A stretch of DNA of 40,516 nucleotides, taken from contig JALLBK010000029.1 of the NCBI GenBank assembly GCA_036940085.1, forward strand, positions 1 to 40,516, read 5' to 3'. The translations under genes were made by a program, and so were the position numbers. Under the pieces are notes generated by a model. It made no database searches, was not told the DNA's origin, and saw nothing but the letters and a program-made list of their open reading frames with translations. Below are positions 1 to 10,800 of this stretch, one piece after another. The DNA is from Discostella pseudostelligera (Eukaryota > Bacillariophyta > Thalassiosirophyceae > Thalassiosirales > Thalassiosiraceae). How positions within the stretch are numbered: position 1 is the first letter of the stretch; every line of letters starts with the position of its first letter.

Positions 1-1287
1 GTTGACAATGTGAGTACACTTATCAACTTCGGCCTGAGTAGGGATCATCTTCTTATGCTCCTCAAATGGTGCGTTCTTCCCCCCGCGTCCAGATCCTGAT
101 CCACATCCTCCTCCTCCGCACCCAGCACCGCCGCGCCCGCCACTATGCCCAACGGAGGCTACAGTGCGAGATGTTGCTGCGGGCCTACTGGCATGCTGGA
201 GGCGTCGAAATTCCACAAAGAGGTTCTTAACGGTGTCAAAGTCCGTGAAGTTGTCGCGATTAGCGGTAACGCTGTTCTTTGTGGCATCAAACTTGGATGA
301 CTTAATTCCCGTCATGAAGTAGTTGATCTTGATGTGCTCGTCAAGCTTAGCAGCACCGTAGTCGGTAAGTCTATTGGCAAGGTTATGCTGATTGACATGG
401 TTCGTCACATATTTGTCGAAGGTGAAGTGCTTGGTGTCCCCTGAATAGGTGAGACCACGAAGAGTCATATGAATTCCCGTCATCATGGTTGAAACCTTGT
501 TCCCCCCGAAGAAGTGTCTCATGAGGTTGCGGTACACCTGACATCCATTCTGAGCCTTGTCGAAGGATTTCACATGCGTCCACACACTTGAGCTGCCCCA
601 CAAGGCATGCAGGATCAACCAAACCTTCTTGGTGTTGGCCAAGTAGGCTGGGTAGAATGGTCCCGTCTTCTCGTATTCGTCTAAGCCCAGTGGGTCAAAG
701 TTGTCTTCCTCGAAGTCGAATTTCAGGATCAGGGCACGAGCCTCCATCTCCTCATCAATCATCTGGTATTTACTATTGGCAAGTCCGCATGGGATGTTGC
801 CCATGTCATCATCCTCATAGGGAAAGAGCTTATGGCGAACCACATATGAAAGTGGGACGCCCGTCACTCCTCGCAGGCATCGTAGGATGGTCACCGCATG
901 GTCAAAAGCCACGGCGGCCCGTTGAGCGTCTAGCACTGCAGCGTCTGGCTTATGCTCGAGATTCTGCTTCGTCCAATTCTTCTCCATGAGCCTCTGGTCC
1001 CTAAGGGCCAAAATGTTGCTACGCTCAGTAACTCGGACATTTAGTGGGCATTGGGTCCTCTCCCTGTGTTTGGCAAAATACACCACGAGCTGTAGGCGAT
1101 GCACTACAATCTTGGGGATTTGATGCCCGTCTTTTCCACTGCTAGGCTTCCGAACAGCCTTGCACGTCCCTTCAATAAGCTCGTCGTCATATTTGAGAAG
1201 CTTGTATTGACTGTCCAGGCCCTGTTGGTCTACTAGTATGGCCGCAGCTTCGTCTGAGAAGCCAAGCTTCTTAAGAAATGTGAACAT
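1..1287 (-). CDS. Copia-type retrotransposon Gag polyprotein, N-terminal part (cut by window edge)
   Basis: An open frame runs from an ATG at 1287 to position 1 with no stop, so at least 429 residues are present and the C-terminus (and any pol) lies outside the window. An in-frame TGA at 1324-1326 lies just upstream. The central part has the look of Copia/UBN2-type Gag: a run ending in LWGSSSVWTHV, then YRNLMRHFFGG, LRGLTYSGDTKHFTFDKYV and IKINYFMTGI, i.e. a helical capsid-like domain. It is followed by a Gly/Arg-rich tract (around 90-180), which in such elements leads to the nucleic-acid-binding end. No CCHC knuckle is reached before the edge. Gag would package the element RNA in virus-like particles. 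Family assignment is from pattern recognition; the absence of visible pol keeps the class (Copia rather than Gypsy) an inference. Confidence 0.7.
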   Translation of the reverse strand, partial: MFTFLKKLGFSDEAAAILVDQQGLDSQYKLLKYDDELIEGTCKAVRKPSSGKDGHQIPKIVVHRLQLVVYFAKHRERTQCPLNVRVTERSNILALRDQRLMEKNWTKQNLEHKPDAAVLDAQRAAVAFDHAVTILRCLRGVTGVPLSYVVRHKLFPYEDDDMGNIPCGLANSKYQMIDEEMEARALILKFDFEEDNFDPLGLDEYEKTGPFYPAYLANTKKVWLILHALWGSSSVWTHVKSFDKAQNGCQVYRNLMRHFFGGNKVSTMMTGIHMTLRGLTYSGDTKHFTFDKYVTNHVNQHNLANRLTDYGAAKLDEHIKINYFMTGIKSSKFDATKNSVTANRDNFTDFDTVKNLFVEFRRLQHASRPAATSRTVASVGHSGGRGGAGCGGGGCGSGSGRGGKNAPFEEHKKMIPTQAEVDKCTHIVN

Positions 1288-1329
1288 ATCTCGAGCCACA
1301 GGGGCTTGTTCCTCAGCACGCTGTCATGC

Positions 1330-1775
1330 CATTGTTCATCGCTTATCGTAGCATCAGCGTCTAGAATTTGGGTCTGATAAACTGAAGATATTCAGCCACC
1401 AAGGGCGTGAGCTCTACAGTATTAAGTGGTAGTCAGTAATGGCCATGGCCGGGGGGTCACTCGGTCAAGAGCCCACCCCTATTCAGAGTCTTAGTTTAGG
1501 TCATCAATATGATCCACCAAAGGTAGATACAATAACATTATAAGCTAATTGAGAGTTGCCCGTATCAGGAAGGGTTGACACCATGGGCGTGCCTGGCTCA
1601 GGTTGCAGCTGTCGCCAAAGCTCGGCCGGCGCGCACCTTTCTGATGATGCACAGCACTTGTCAGTCCGTTTGTCGTCGGGTAATACCGGCAGGTAATCCC
1701 AGGTAAATACCCAGTCCGAGTCTGTCCATCACATGAGCATATTTCCTCAGTCCCCTCAAGATGATACAACATCAT
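1330..1775 (-). mobile_element. Possible 5' LTR and leader of the Gag-bearing element
   Basis: This gene-free stretch lies directly upstream of the Gag frame. On the minus strand a TGTTG, the usual start of a Copia LTR, occurs at 1771-1767. A TG..CA-bounded block of about 220 nt (1551-1771) could be the LTR, but no classical primer-binding site (TGGTATCAGAGC type) follows it. The second LTR is outside the window, so LTR identity cannot be tested here. Two very short upstream ATG frames (ATGGCATGA and ATGACAGCGTGCTGA) precede Gag. Confidence 0.3.
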
Positions 1776-1895
1776 GTTCCCTTATTTTGAATTGTGATCA
1801 ATTTGAAGGATGAACATGAGTACATGATGCGTGAATGCTTTGAGATTTCAATTCATATCAACGCAAACAAACTAACAACACATGTTAATAGCAGG

Positions 1896-4800
1896 TTATC
1901 CATCAACTCTTGGAGAGTGATCACCTCCATTCTTGTTGAACAAGTTCCGTATCATATTTGACTTTTCGCCACTTTCTGACAGCCAATATGCAATCCTTGC
2001 ATCTGTCTTATCCATGCCATTCTCCGCTCGCTCCCGTGCCTCGTTCACTGTAACAAGTGAAGATTCCATCAACCGTTCAGTAGCCCCCTCCCAAGTTAAT
2101 TGCCTTCTCTCATCCTCCGTCAATAGTGTTGGGGTGTTTTCCAATGCCCACGCTATCTTATTGGCACATTCATCGAGGGTATCATACGATAGACAATTGG
2201 TAAACTGTACAAAGAAGTCATTGGAGGGGTGTTTGGGAATAATAACGAATTTGTTCATGGCAAGGGCTTCCGCGGTGGTAGTGCAGAGTACCTCAGATGT
2301 GCTGGGATTAAAGAAAATCTTGTGCGGCAAATTCTTCAACAGTGCATGATCCACGACGCCAGGGAACATCGCTGGAATGGGACGTCGTCGCCATTCGTAT
2401 CGTGATACTGGCGGATCGAATACAAATTGCTCCTTGCTTTCATCTTCTCCATCATTCTTGACTTGATCGCCATTCACTTTCATTTTCGCCTTTAGTGGAT
2501 GCTTCAACTGGCTGAATGACATGGTCAAAATATTCTTTATCGAGGAGTCAGCAATGTTGTAAACGGCAAGGCCTGTCTTGACTCCAGTGTCGAAAGACTT
2601 CCCACTTAAATCGCCAAGGATTTCCAATGGATTGGCATTACTATTGACATTCAAGTCAACATCTGTGACATCCTCCGGGGTTGGCACTGCGACAGCACGT
2701 AGCCGTCGTCGACTCTCCTTGACATAAGTTGCACTGCCATTAACCACTTCAAATCCCAGACTGAGGTATTGAGACACAACATCGTCACTATCCATTTGCA
2801 ATAACGACGAATGCCGTTTAATCTGCGCAAGCACCTGACTTGATTGCTCCTTGATTGATTGCGGATTTGCTAACACGGCCGCGGCATTCAATACTTTGGT
2901 TTCCTCAGTTGAAGTAGTAGTAGGTTCGACGGCCGATGAGTCAAGACTCAGTGCCGAAGATTCCTTTGACATACTATTGATTGTTGGAGGACTGAGAGGT
3001 GGACGCTCCATCGGGGTGGCATGATTTCGTCCATGGAAGGCACGAGCAATTGCCTTCTCGTCAGGACCACCACCGTAAATATCAATGTAGAAGTATGCAC
3101 CATATTTCCTTCGAAAGATATCCTGTACATCCAGCATGAGATCAAAACCCTTTGCCCAGACTAGTTTGCCAATAAAGTAAACGGGCGATATGGACGGAGG
3201 CATGTCCAACCTCTCCTCCTCGGCAGTACTCTTACCATGTTGTTGGAAATAAGATGATGATGCCAATACGGACACATCCACCCCTTCCAAAAACTCGCGA
3301 CGAACACCATGAACATTGCACGTAACCTCTTTCCACGGCGCGAAGTTTGGCAAAGTATTGCTCAGTTTAATCACCTGATGGCAATGCGCCCGTATAATTA
3401 ATGCCGAGATAGCGCCAATGGCAGGCGCGGCAATTAGTGACACACCGATACCATATTGACGCGCATACTCTTCGTAGTTGGTGTGCACAATTCCCAACAC
3501 GAAGCGAAAACGATGTGTCCATCCGAGCTTTTTGGCTTCATCAAGAATATGAGAGTCCTTCTTTTTGCTGGTTGCGCCAATAATACTGCCTTTTCGTTGG
3601 AGTGATGTTGTGGCTGATGTGTCGGTTGTGTTGCTGTCGTTATTTGGATCTATTTCATTGCTAATCGATGATGCATGTGCATTGAGTGATACCTCCACCT
3701 TTTGCGGAGATGCCTCAACCTTATCACTTCTCATTTCATCCGCCTTCCCCCCCCCCTTCTTCGCATGAGCGTCATCAACTTCATCCTCTCCCTCCAGCTC
3801 ATATGAAGGCATTCGAAACCAATTCAAATGCTCCGGCTCTTCCAATATCGCCACATCGACCAAATGCTCCGGGATATAATTGCACAAGTCTACCTTGGGG
3901 AAAATACTCCCAAATCCCGATAGGTAGAATGCGGGGTAAAAGATGATTTGTAATTGAGTGGCTTCATGAGGCATACCGCATGCGGTGGAGGAGTAGTGTC
4001 GTATCCATGCTTCTTGTTTGGCCATGCCATATTTTTCTGCTGCAGCTGCTGCTTTTGCTGCTGTGTCAGTGGTTGTGGTGGTGTTGGGTGCTGATGGCAA
4101 CGGCGATGGTTCATCATCATTCTTGCTGCTATCGCCGTTAATGGTAGCAGTATTGGTGTCAACAGTGCCGGGACACGAAAAGGAATTGTCCTTTCCATAG
4201 AGCCTAATCCGATCTTCTTCCGAGTCGAGCCAAGGAATAACAAGTACCACCGACCCGCTGCTACAGTGATTATCATTCCCACCATGAGCACTAATGTTGT
4301 GATTGCTGCCACCACCAATTCCACTTCCACTTCCACTTCCACCCAATCTCTTGTGTTTTCCCACCACGAACACATCCTCTTCCTTCTTCTTCTCCCCCCT
4401 CTCTTTCTTCTCACTGCGTCGTTTCCGTTCCTCCTCCTGATACCTCACCAAATACAACGCTCTCAACAATGGATTCACGGCCGTTCCCGTCCTCCATGGC
4501 ATGGCAGCCGTGGTAATGACACATATCGTTCTATTGGGATCTGATAAGTCACTGGCTGGTATAGGACGATTGTCGAGATTTTCTTCCTCGTCGCTGCTGA
4601 GTGTGAAATCAATGCCACATCCTCCCGTAGTAGCCGTAGCAGCAGCTCCAGCATCACCTGTGCCAATCTCCTCATCGAGACCACAAAGGTACAAACTTGG
4701 ATCATATAATGACGGTCCTGCCCGAATATTGGACAATAACTTTTGATGTTGACGATGACGACGTTGTTCTTTGAATTTGGTCAGTAGTCCATCGCCCCTT

Positions 4801-5153
4801 TCACGAAGTTGTTGGAGTGGATTGTCCATGTTCACGAGACCGCAGGTGGCGCTGTAGCATAATGGATTGTTGGTGCTGGAAGTCACTGAATTGTTGTCAT
4901 TGGTGACTGTGGTGGGATCGTTGTCATTGATTGTCATTGCAGCTGTTGTGGTTGTTGCACCAGAAATAGCAACAGCCACGGCGGCGCCAGTGGGAGAAGG
5001 AGATGAGGATGCCTCGTAGTCGACTTCACTGGCCGACGACGTCTGCTCTCCGCGATTATGGCTAGCATTGTTGTTGCTCGGCGAAGTAGATGTAGATGCA
5101 CCGTCTGTAGCTCTATCCGCCGCCGTCGCCAGAGCTGCCGCCATGGCCGTCAT
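1896..5153 (-). CDS. DGD: Digalactosyldiacylglycerol synthase (GT4 glycosyltransferase)
   Basis: The 1,085-residue product transfers galactose from UDP-galactose to MGDG to make DGDG, a main thylakoid lipid, at the plastid envelope. Family blocks appear in order: ITTAAMPWRTGTAVNP (about 210-228), VLVIPWLDSEEDR (about 305), IIFYPAFY and DVAILEEPEHLNWF (about 405-450), VLGIVHTNYEEYARQYG (about 555), TCNVHGVRREFLEGVD (about 620), YFIGKLVWAKGFDLMLDV (about 665), and an EX7E-type SEVLCTTTAEALAM (about 955). It is longer than plant DGD1 or DGD2 because of Ser/Thr/Asn-rich insertions: an N-terminal tail of about 200 residues and spacers around 240-300, 460-540 and 710-880. The ATG at 5153 is the first in frame, but the frame stays open without ATG for about 30 codons upstream, and no signal peptide or ASAF motif is visible. 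An unseen 5' exon could carry targeting. Divergent from plastid rps1. Confidence 0.9.
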   Translation of the reverse strand: MTAMAAALATAADRATDGASTSTSPSNNNASHNRGEQTSSASEVDYEASSSPSPTGAAVAVAISGATTTTAAMTINDNDPTTVTNDNNSVTSSTNNPLCYSATCGLVNMDNPLQQLRERGDGLLTKFKEQRRHRQHQKLLSNIRAGPSLYDPSLYLCGLDEEIGTGDAGAAATATTGGCGIDFTLSSDEEENLDNRPIPASDLSDPNRTICVITTAAMPWRTGTAVNPLLRALYLVRYQEEERKRRSEKKERGEKKKEEDVFVVGKHKRLGGSGSGSGIGGGSNHNISAHGGNDNHCSSGSVVLVIPWLDSEEDRIRLYGKDNSFSCPGTVDTNTATINGDSSKNDDEPSPLPSAPNTTTTTDTAAKAAAAAEKYGMAKQEAWIRHYSSTACGMPHEATQLQIIFYPAFYLSGFGSIFPKVDLCNYIPEHLVDVAILEEPEHLNWFRMPSYELEGEDEVDDAHAKKGGGKADEMRSDKVEASPQKVEVSLNAHASSISNEIDPNNDSNTTDTSATTSLQRKGSIIGATSKKKDSHILDEAKKLGWTHRFRFVLGIVHTNYEEYARQYGIGVSLIAAPAIGAISALIIRAHCHQVIKLSNTLPNFAPWKEVTCNVHGVRREFLEGVDVSVLASSSYFQQHGKSTAEEERLDMPPSISPVYFIGKLVWAKGFDLMLDVQDIFRRKYGAYFYIDIYGGGPDEKAIARAFHGRNHATPMERPPLSPPTINSMSKESSALSLDSSAVEPTTTSTEETKVLNAAAVLANPQSIKEQSSQVLAQIKRHSSLLQMDSDDVVSQYLSLGFEVVNGSATYVKESRRRLRAVAVPTPEDVTDVDLNVNSNANPLEILGDLSGKSFDTGVKTGLAVYNIADSSIKNILTMSFSQLKHPLKAKMKVNGDQVKNDGEDESKEQFVFDPPVSRYEWRRRPIPAMFPGVVDHALLKNLPHKIFFNPSTSEVLCTTTAEALAMNKFVIIPKHPSNDFFVQFTNCLSYDTLDECANKIAWALENTPTLLTEDERRQLTWEGATERLMESSLVTVNEARERAENGMDKTDARIAYWLSESGEKSNMIRNLFNKNGGDHSPRVDG

Positions 5154-5823
5154 GTTGGATGTGAAGAAAGCTCCTCTCTTGACTTTGAGGCAAGTGGATA
5201 ATGCTGATATTGGACTCTTACTTGCCGCGCTGGCTATTATTTATTCAGTACTCCTACTATCTACCTATTTGGTTCGACGGCCGCCATGGTCATGGTTTCT
5301 GGCGTTGAGTTGGATTTTTGGTTTGCCGCGTCGATGTGGCATGAATTCCCAATTCATTTGGTTGCAATTTGAAGTATTAATTCCTCCAGTAGTATAGTGC
5401 GTAAACAGCTTCTCTATTTAGGAATTCATACAGACGGACACGTCACAAGAGAATCTTTCGTCGACGGACAGACTGAGGCATGTTCGGTCACCGTTAACGG
5501 ACAGACGGAGCCATTTGAGGCACCGTGTGACGCAGTGACGCACTGCTCTGTCCGTCGTCCGGGTTGATGCTCCACCTCATTCTTTTCATCGAGTGTTCTT
5601 CTTGCTTCCCACCCACACAAAACAACAAGAAGAACAAGACGGTGCTGCCGCCGCCACCATCGCCATCGATCGTCCACCCATCAATTCACCATCGTCGATC
5701 GTCGGCAAACAGCAGCAGTATCAACAACCGTTCCATTAGGTCGTCGTCGTTGTCAATACTCTTGCTATCGTATTATCATTATCACTTGTCGGAGCTAGAA
5801 TAAGGAAGGAAGCAATTAATACA
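5154..5823. promoter_or_regulatory. Divergent intergenic region between DGD synthase and plastid rps1
   Basis: This 670-nt stretch holds the 5' regions of both flanking genes. Nothing coding is supported. It contains loosely repeated GACGGACAGAC-type words between about 5430 and 5550, and a His/Ser-coding-like CAC/CAT-rich stretch near 5650-5790 that is probably untranslated leader. No clear TATA box was identified. Confidence 0.4.
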
Positions 5824-7631
5824 ATGAAGCTTGGATTCGCATTACTCGCAGTAGCCAGTGGAAGTGCCTCGGCCTTCTCCACACTTGGACAACAATCCAT
5901 GTAAGTAATTTATTTATCAAGTGCTTGTGATTATTCGGTGGACGCTGTCTGTGTTTATGTGATATCCTTGATGATGATTTGGTTAGTGTGGGCGCTTATT
6001 GCGGATGGCCCCTCTGCGTTTGTTGGTGTTGGTAATGCAACATGCACCGTATTCAGAGGGAAGGCGGCTAGTGAGAGAAGTGATAGAAGGAGAGCGAGAG
6101 AGTTAGAGACTTAGAGCGAGAGTGAGAACGAGCATTGGTCGCTGTCGATTGATGGGTGGATGTGGTTGCTGCGGTGCGAGCGGCGGTGGTGAACCTACCT
6201 CGGCATCAAGAGAGAATATCGCCGGATTATCAGCTCTCGCGTAGGAATGTGGGAGGGAAAAACAAGCGGCGATGGTTGTGGGGATAATCAGAAATGCCGA
6301 TGAGCAAGTTAATACTTGAGCGGGCGGAGTTGGGGGGATGTCTGATGGCATAGTCCTATGTGGATCTCAATCAATTCATAGTGCTTTGTTGTCGCCGATT
6401 GGCGTCACTTCCTCTTTTCCCAATTCATAACTCAAACTTATCATCTCATCTTGTTTTCATTTCCGCTTGTCTCCAATATCTTGTTCTCAACAGCCGTTCG
6501 CCCAACACAGCCACCCTCTTCTCGACGATGGAAAAACCAAAACAACTCTCCAGATTTGATCGCATCAAGGCTCGGTACAAGGGACCACAAATCAACATCA
6601 ACCCCGAAGTTGAGAATGAAGTGGGATTCTCTTATGCATCCTTTGATGAAGCCGTTTCTGCCACCGACTACTCCTTCAACCGGAACGATGTTGTCAAGGG
6701 AACTGTCGTACAGTACGATAAGGGTGGTTGCATTGTGGATATTGGGGCCAAGGCATCGGCCTTCCTACCCCTCCAGGAGGCAGCACTCATCCAAGAACAG
6801 GGACGGAACATTGAATCCATCATCGACATTGATGCCGAACGTTCCTTCGAAATCATCTCCGAGGAGGATGAGAATGGTCAACTCATGGTGTCCTTGCGAC
6901 GAATTCAATACCGTGAGGCATGGGAGAAGATTATTGCCAAGCAGGCGACGGATGAGGCATTCGATGCCGAATGTGTGAGTGTCAATCGCGGTGGAGCCAT
7001 CTTCCTTGTGGAGGGATTGCGTGCCTTCCTTCCCGGATCGCATTTGACGGGACGTCTTCCCGATGATGATCTCGTCGGTCAGACTTTGCCACTCAAGTTT
7101 TTGGAAGTCAACCAGGATGAGAATAAGCTTGTGGTGTCGAACCGTCGTGCCGTCGTTGAAACACAGATGGAGGATCTCTCTCGTGGCGATGTTATTGAGG
7201 GTGTGGTGAAGGCCCTCAAACCCTACGGTGCCTTCGTCGAGGTGGGCGGTATGTCTGGCCTACTCCACATTTCCCAAATCTCTATGGATCGTATCGTCGA
7301 CATTGAAAAGGTATTGCAGCCAGGACAGAAGATTAAATGTATGATTATCGATCATGACAAGGTCAATGGACGTATAGCACTCAGTACCAAGACTTTGGAG
7401 CCAGAGCCGGGTGATATGATGAAAGATCCCGCACGTGTGTACGAGCAGGCTGAGGAGACGGCACGTGTTTACCTAGAGAAGCAGGAGGCCGAGCGTAAGA
7501 AGCGAGAGGCGAGTGCGAAGGATATTGTGTTGGGATTGGGTGATGCTTTGGATGATCTGAGTGTGGGTATGGAGGGTGAAGGTAGTGAGGGTGCTGATGC
7601 CAGCGACAATCTTGATTCGCTGTTGAGTTAG
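5824..7631 (+). CDS. rps1: Plastid 30S ribosomal protein S1, nuclear-encoded, two exons
   Basis: Exon 1 (5824-5900) encodes a signal peptide ending in SGSASA-FS, the ASAF cleavage motif of diatom plastid preproteins. A phase-2 intron (5901-6493, GTAAGT..ACAG) separates it from exon 2 (6494-7631). Splicing makes codon AT|C and a frame of 404 residues. Three S1 RNA-binding domains follow: near residues 80-150 (GDVVKGTVVQYDKGGCIVDIG), 165-235 (a degenerate, insert-free copy with VSVNRGGAIFLVEGLRAFLPG) and 255-330 (GDVIEGVVKALKPYGAFVEVGG, then LLHISQIS). Three domains is the usual count for chloroplast S1, against six in E. coli. The C-terminal 70 residues are acidic and Glu/Lys-rich. Bacterial-type S1 helps mRNA bind the small subunit; here it would act in the plastid stroma. 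The frame of exon 2 continues open into the intron, so an automatic caller could wrongly start at 6360 and lose the targeting exon. Confidence 0.93.
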
Positions 7632-7887
7632 AGTATGTATTACATTGGCAATGGTGACAGAGAATATCTACCATAAACATGTTTTAATCAAATAATCATT
7701 AGTTTCGTTGATTTGCTATTATGTAATCACTTGCATCATCATCTCGGCATTGAGTGGGGAAGACAAGAATGTTCGCGATGAACTGCATTAAATGATGGCG
7801 ACCATCGGTCGAACCCTACGCAGAACCGCAGAACTACTCGCAAGCGAACAGTAGGATATTCATTTACTCGCTACGAGGTACTAGATC

Positions 7888-10800
7888 TCACTCCTTACTT
7901 TCCGCAGGTGCTGGTTTTGGCTGAAACACTGCAAAAATAGGAGGAGCAGCCATCATCGGCGAGGTGGGAGGGATCTTCATGCTACCAGCGGATGACGCCC
8001 CAGCTCTCTTACCCGTTGACGCCAAAGGATCTGCATACCTGCTCGCCGCAGACGTTCCCTTCTTTATTGTCGACAAGCCCCGACTGGGAGGAGGGGCCAT
8101 CAATGCAGCCAGTGGATCATTGGATGCCGCTGGAGCAGGTGCTGACAAAGCTGGAGTTACAGGAGTTTTGGGAATAATTGGAGGGGGAGCTAATGGCTTG
8201 GCTACCTCGGCAGGATCATCGCCAGGGAAGATCCAACGCTTCAGTTTCTCATCGTAATATGCCTGCATTTCTTCTCCGACATCTGCAACCGTTGCCTTGG
8301 ACTCTCCATCACGACCAAGAAGCTTCGAAAGCCACCCAGCGCTCCCTGGATCAAATTGAGGGAAATATAATATGAGATTTAAATAATATGTTGCGGCAAG
8401 AGGTGAAACAAAAGTTGACTTACTTGGTGGCTCAGAGACAGGCGCCTTCTTCTTATCGTCTTTTTTGCTGGCTGGCGGTGGAGTCGGAGGAACAATATCT
8501 TTTTCCCTCTCATCTTCATCAGCAATCTCGGGCTTCTCAACAACATTCTTCATGATGGCGCCGCCGCCAAATATTGGAGGAGCCGATGATGGCGGACCTT
8601 GATGGTCGATCGTTGAAAGGGCAGTACTGCCATATCCGACTACTAACCCTCCACGGTCAAAGCTCTTCTTCGAGCTTATAGAGTGCTCGTCTCCAGCAGA
8701 AAGTGCTGATTCCACGACGATGTCTGCTTGAGGCCTTTTTGGCTCCTCGGTAAGCTGTCGAGGAATACTCGGCTCAGGCACACTAGGCTCAGGCATATTT
8801 GATTCAGGCTCCCGTGGAGACAAGTCATCACTCTCTTGCAAAATAGGAAAGCCGGAATCTTGATTGGGCACAGGCTGTCCAGCGCTGGGCTTCTTCCTCA
8901 ACACATTTTTTACCATGCTGCCCAATGCCAACGATTTTGCACCTCCTTTTGATATTTCTTTATTATCCCACGATGCATGCTCGGCCCCAGTCGATCCACA
9001 AATTCGATCGTCAAGTTTCTCCAGTGCTTCGATAAATTTCGCATCTTTCATAACTACACTTGGAGTAGTATTTCCCGACGAAGTTCTTCCTCTACTATCC
9101 GAACCTAGTCCTATACTTGAACGTACGCTCAAGAGATAATTCCGTGCCAACTCCTCATGCCCAAAGTCAGCAAGGAGCTCAGCGTACCGAAATTTGAATG
9201 GCTGTAATGACGGAATGTGCGTATTGCGATTTCCCCGACGTCTAGCCCATTCAAATGCTTCTGTTCGCTCAAAGCTCTGAATGGATTGGGGTGTCATGAG
9301 CAATTGGTTCATGTATCTCCTATGATCACACCCGATTAGAACAAGTCGGGTGGTGTCTTTGGATGGAGAGCCGAAAGAGCTGGAGGAAACGAGATAACAT
9401 ACGTGTGCGGCGTGGCAATGCCCCAGTTGAAGTAGTCGATCGCCCAGTGAAAGTACGATATTCTCCCATTTCGCCGTTCGATTGCTGAATGATAATTTGA
9501 GGTACAAATGCTTGTGAGACTACGATCACACTTTGAACATCACAGATACACAAATGAATTGGTGCATATAATGAGTTCAGTATCTCACCATAATATCGAC
9601 GCTAGCTGCTCTTTCCAACTCTGCCCCAAATCCTCGTACACTTCATCATCATACCAGAGGGACCGCTTCGGTGCTCTCTTCCCATACGGATCCAACAACT
9701 CCTCGTCAGTTGGAATCTCCACGTTGTCTGAAAATAATAATGCGACAGTATGCAATGGCGATCCTACTGGAAGCGTCTTATCGGCAAACCGCCGTGCAGT
9801 GATTCGATACGTGTCGCGATCGCACATAGATGCAATAAGAAGGGCTAAAGCAAAATTTTCTTGACTGAGGGCCTCATCGACAGCGGATTCACGTTCTCCT
9901 CTTTGGATCAAGTCTTGAACTTGAGCTAAGTTCGAAGTAAGCGATGACTCCAGCGGAAGTCGGTCCTCCTGCTTTTTACCGCCTCCTGCGCCCCCCTCAA
10001 AGTTTGACGCAAGAAGCAAATCCACTATTGCCTCGTGCGCATTTTTTTCATTGCGTAGTCTACCACGATTTTGGGCGGCGATATTGATAACTCTCCAAAG
10101 TAAATCCTCTGGATTGGAGCTCTTCTTTTTAAGGTAAGATAATACTTCGTCTTCCTTAGTCTGCAACAGCGGAGACGAGGGAGTTGCAGATGATGGAATG
10201 GAATAGGCATGATCACGCGGTATCACGTTGCAAATACGATTTATCACTACTGGGCCTCGACGCATCATTGTTGGGTATTCCCGTCCTACCGTCGTGGCTC
10301 CAGAAAGGGTGGCAGCAACCTGAGGAATCATGACACACAGCCTGCCACCGAAACCAAAGGTGGCTATGGCATGCGCAGGACGCGGATGGTCTGCTCTTGA
10401 ACTGACTTGGGAGACACTCGTGATGGGACGTTCCCATGTGGTCTCTCCTGAGCTTTCGTTATAGTAATACGTACCCCCAGAGCTTGGATCATCAACTTTG
10501 ATCCATCCATCTGGAAGCGACATATTGGATGAGGCATGTGTTGGAACAATTTCTGAGCCATTCACATTGTCAGATAACTGATTACTGTCTTTCTCCGCGA
10601 CCACCCTCTTTGTTTGCACCGACGACGCGGGATCATGAGTAACGTTCGCACCAGTTGTTGTCCCTCCCACAGTTTCATCGTCAGGTTCAACAGGTCGATC
10701 CCACGAACTCTCCCCCGTGGACTCATTGAAATAATAGGCCTGTCCAGAGTTTGGGTCAGTACACAGCATCCAACCTTCGGGTAGCAAAGTACCATTCGAT

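Noticed and set aside
1501..1530. Primer-binding site near GATCCACCA
   Set aside because: It ends in CCA like a tRNA 3' end, but no TG LTR end follows it and it does not match initiator tRNA-Met.
1545..1775. Minus-strand 76-residue frame
   Set aside because: It lies inside the putative LTR/leader, has no recognisable motif, and its composition follows the repeat rather than a protein.
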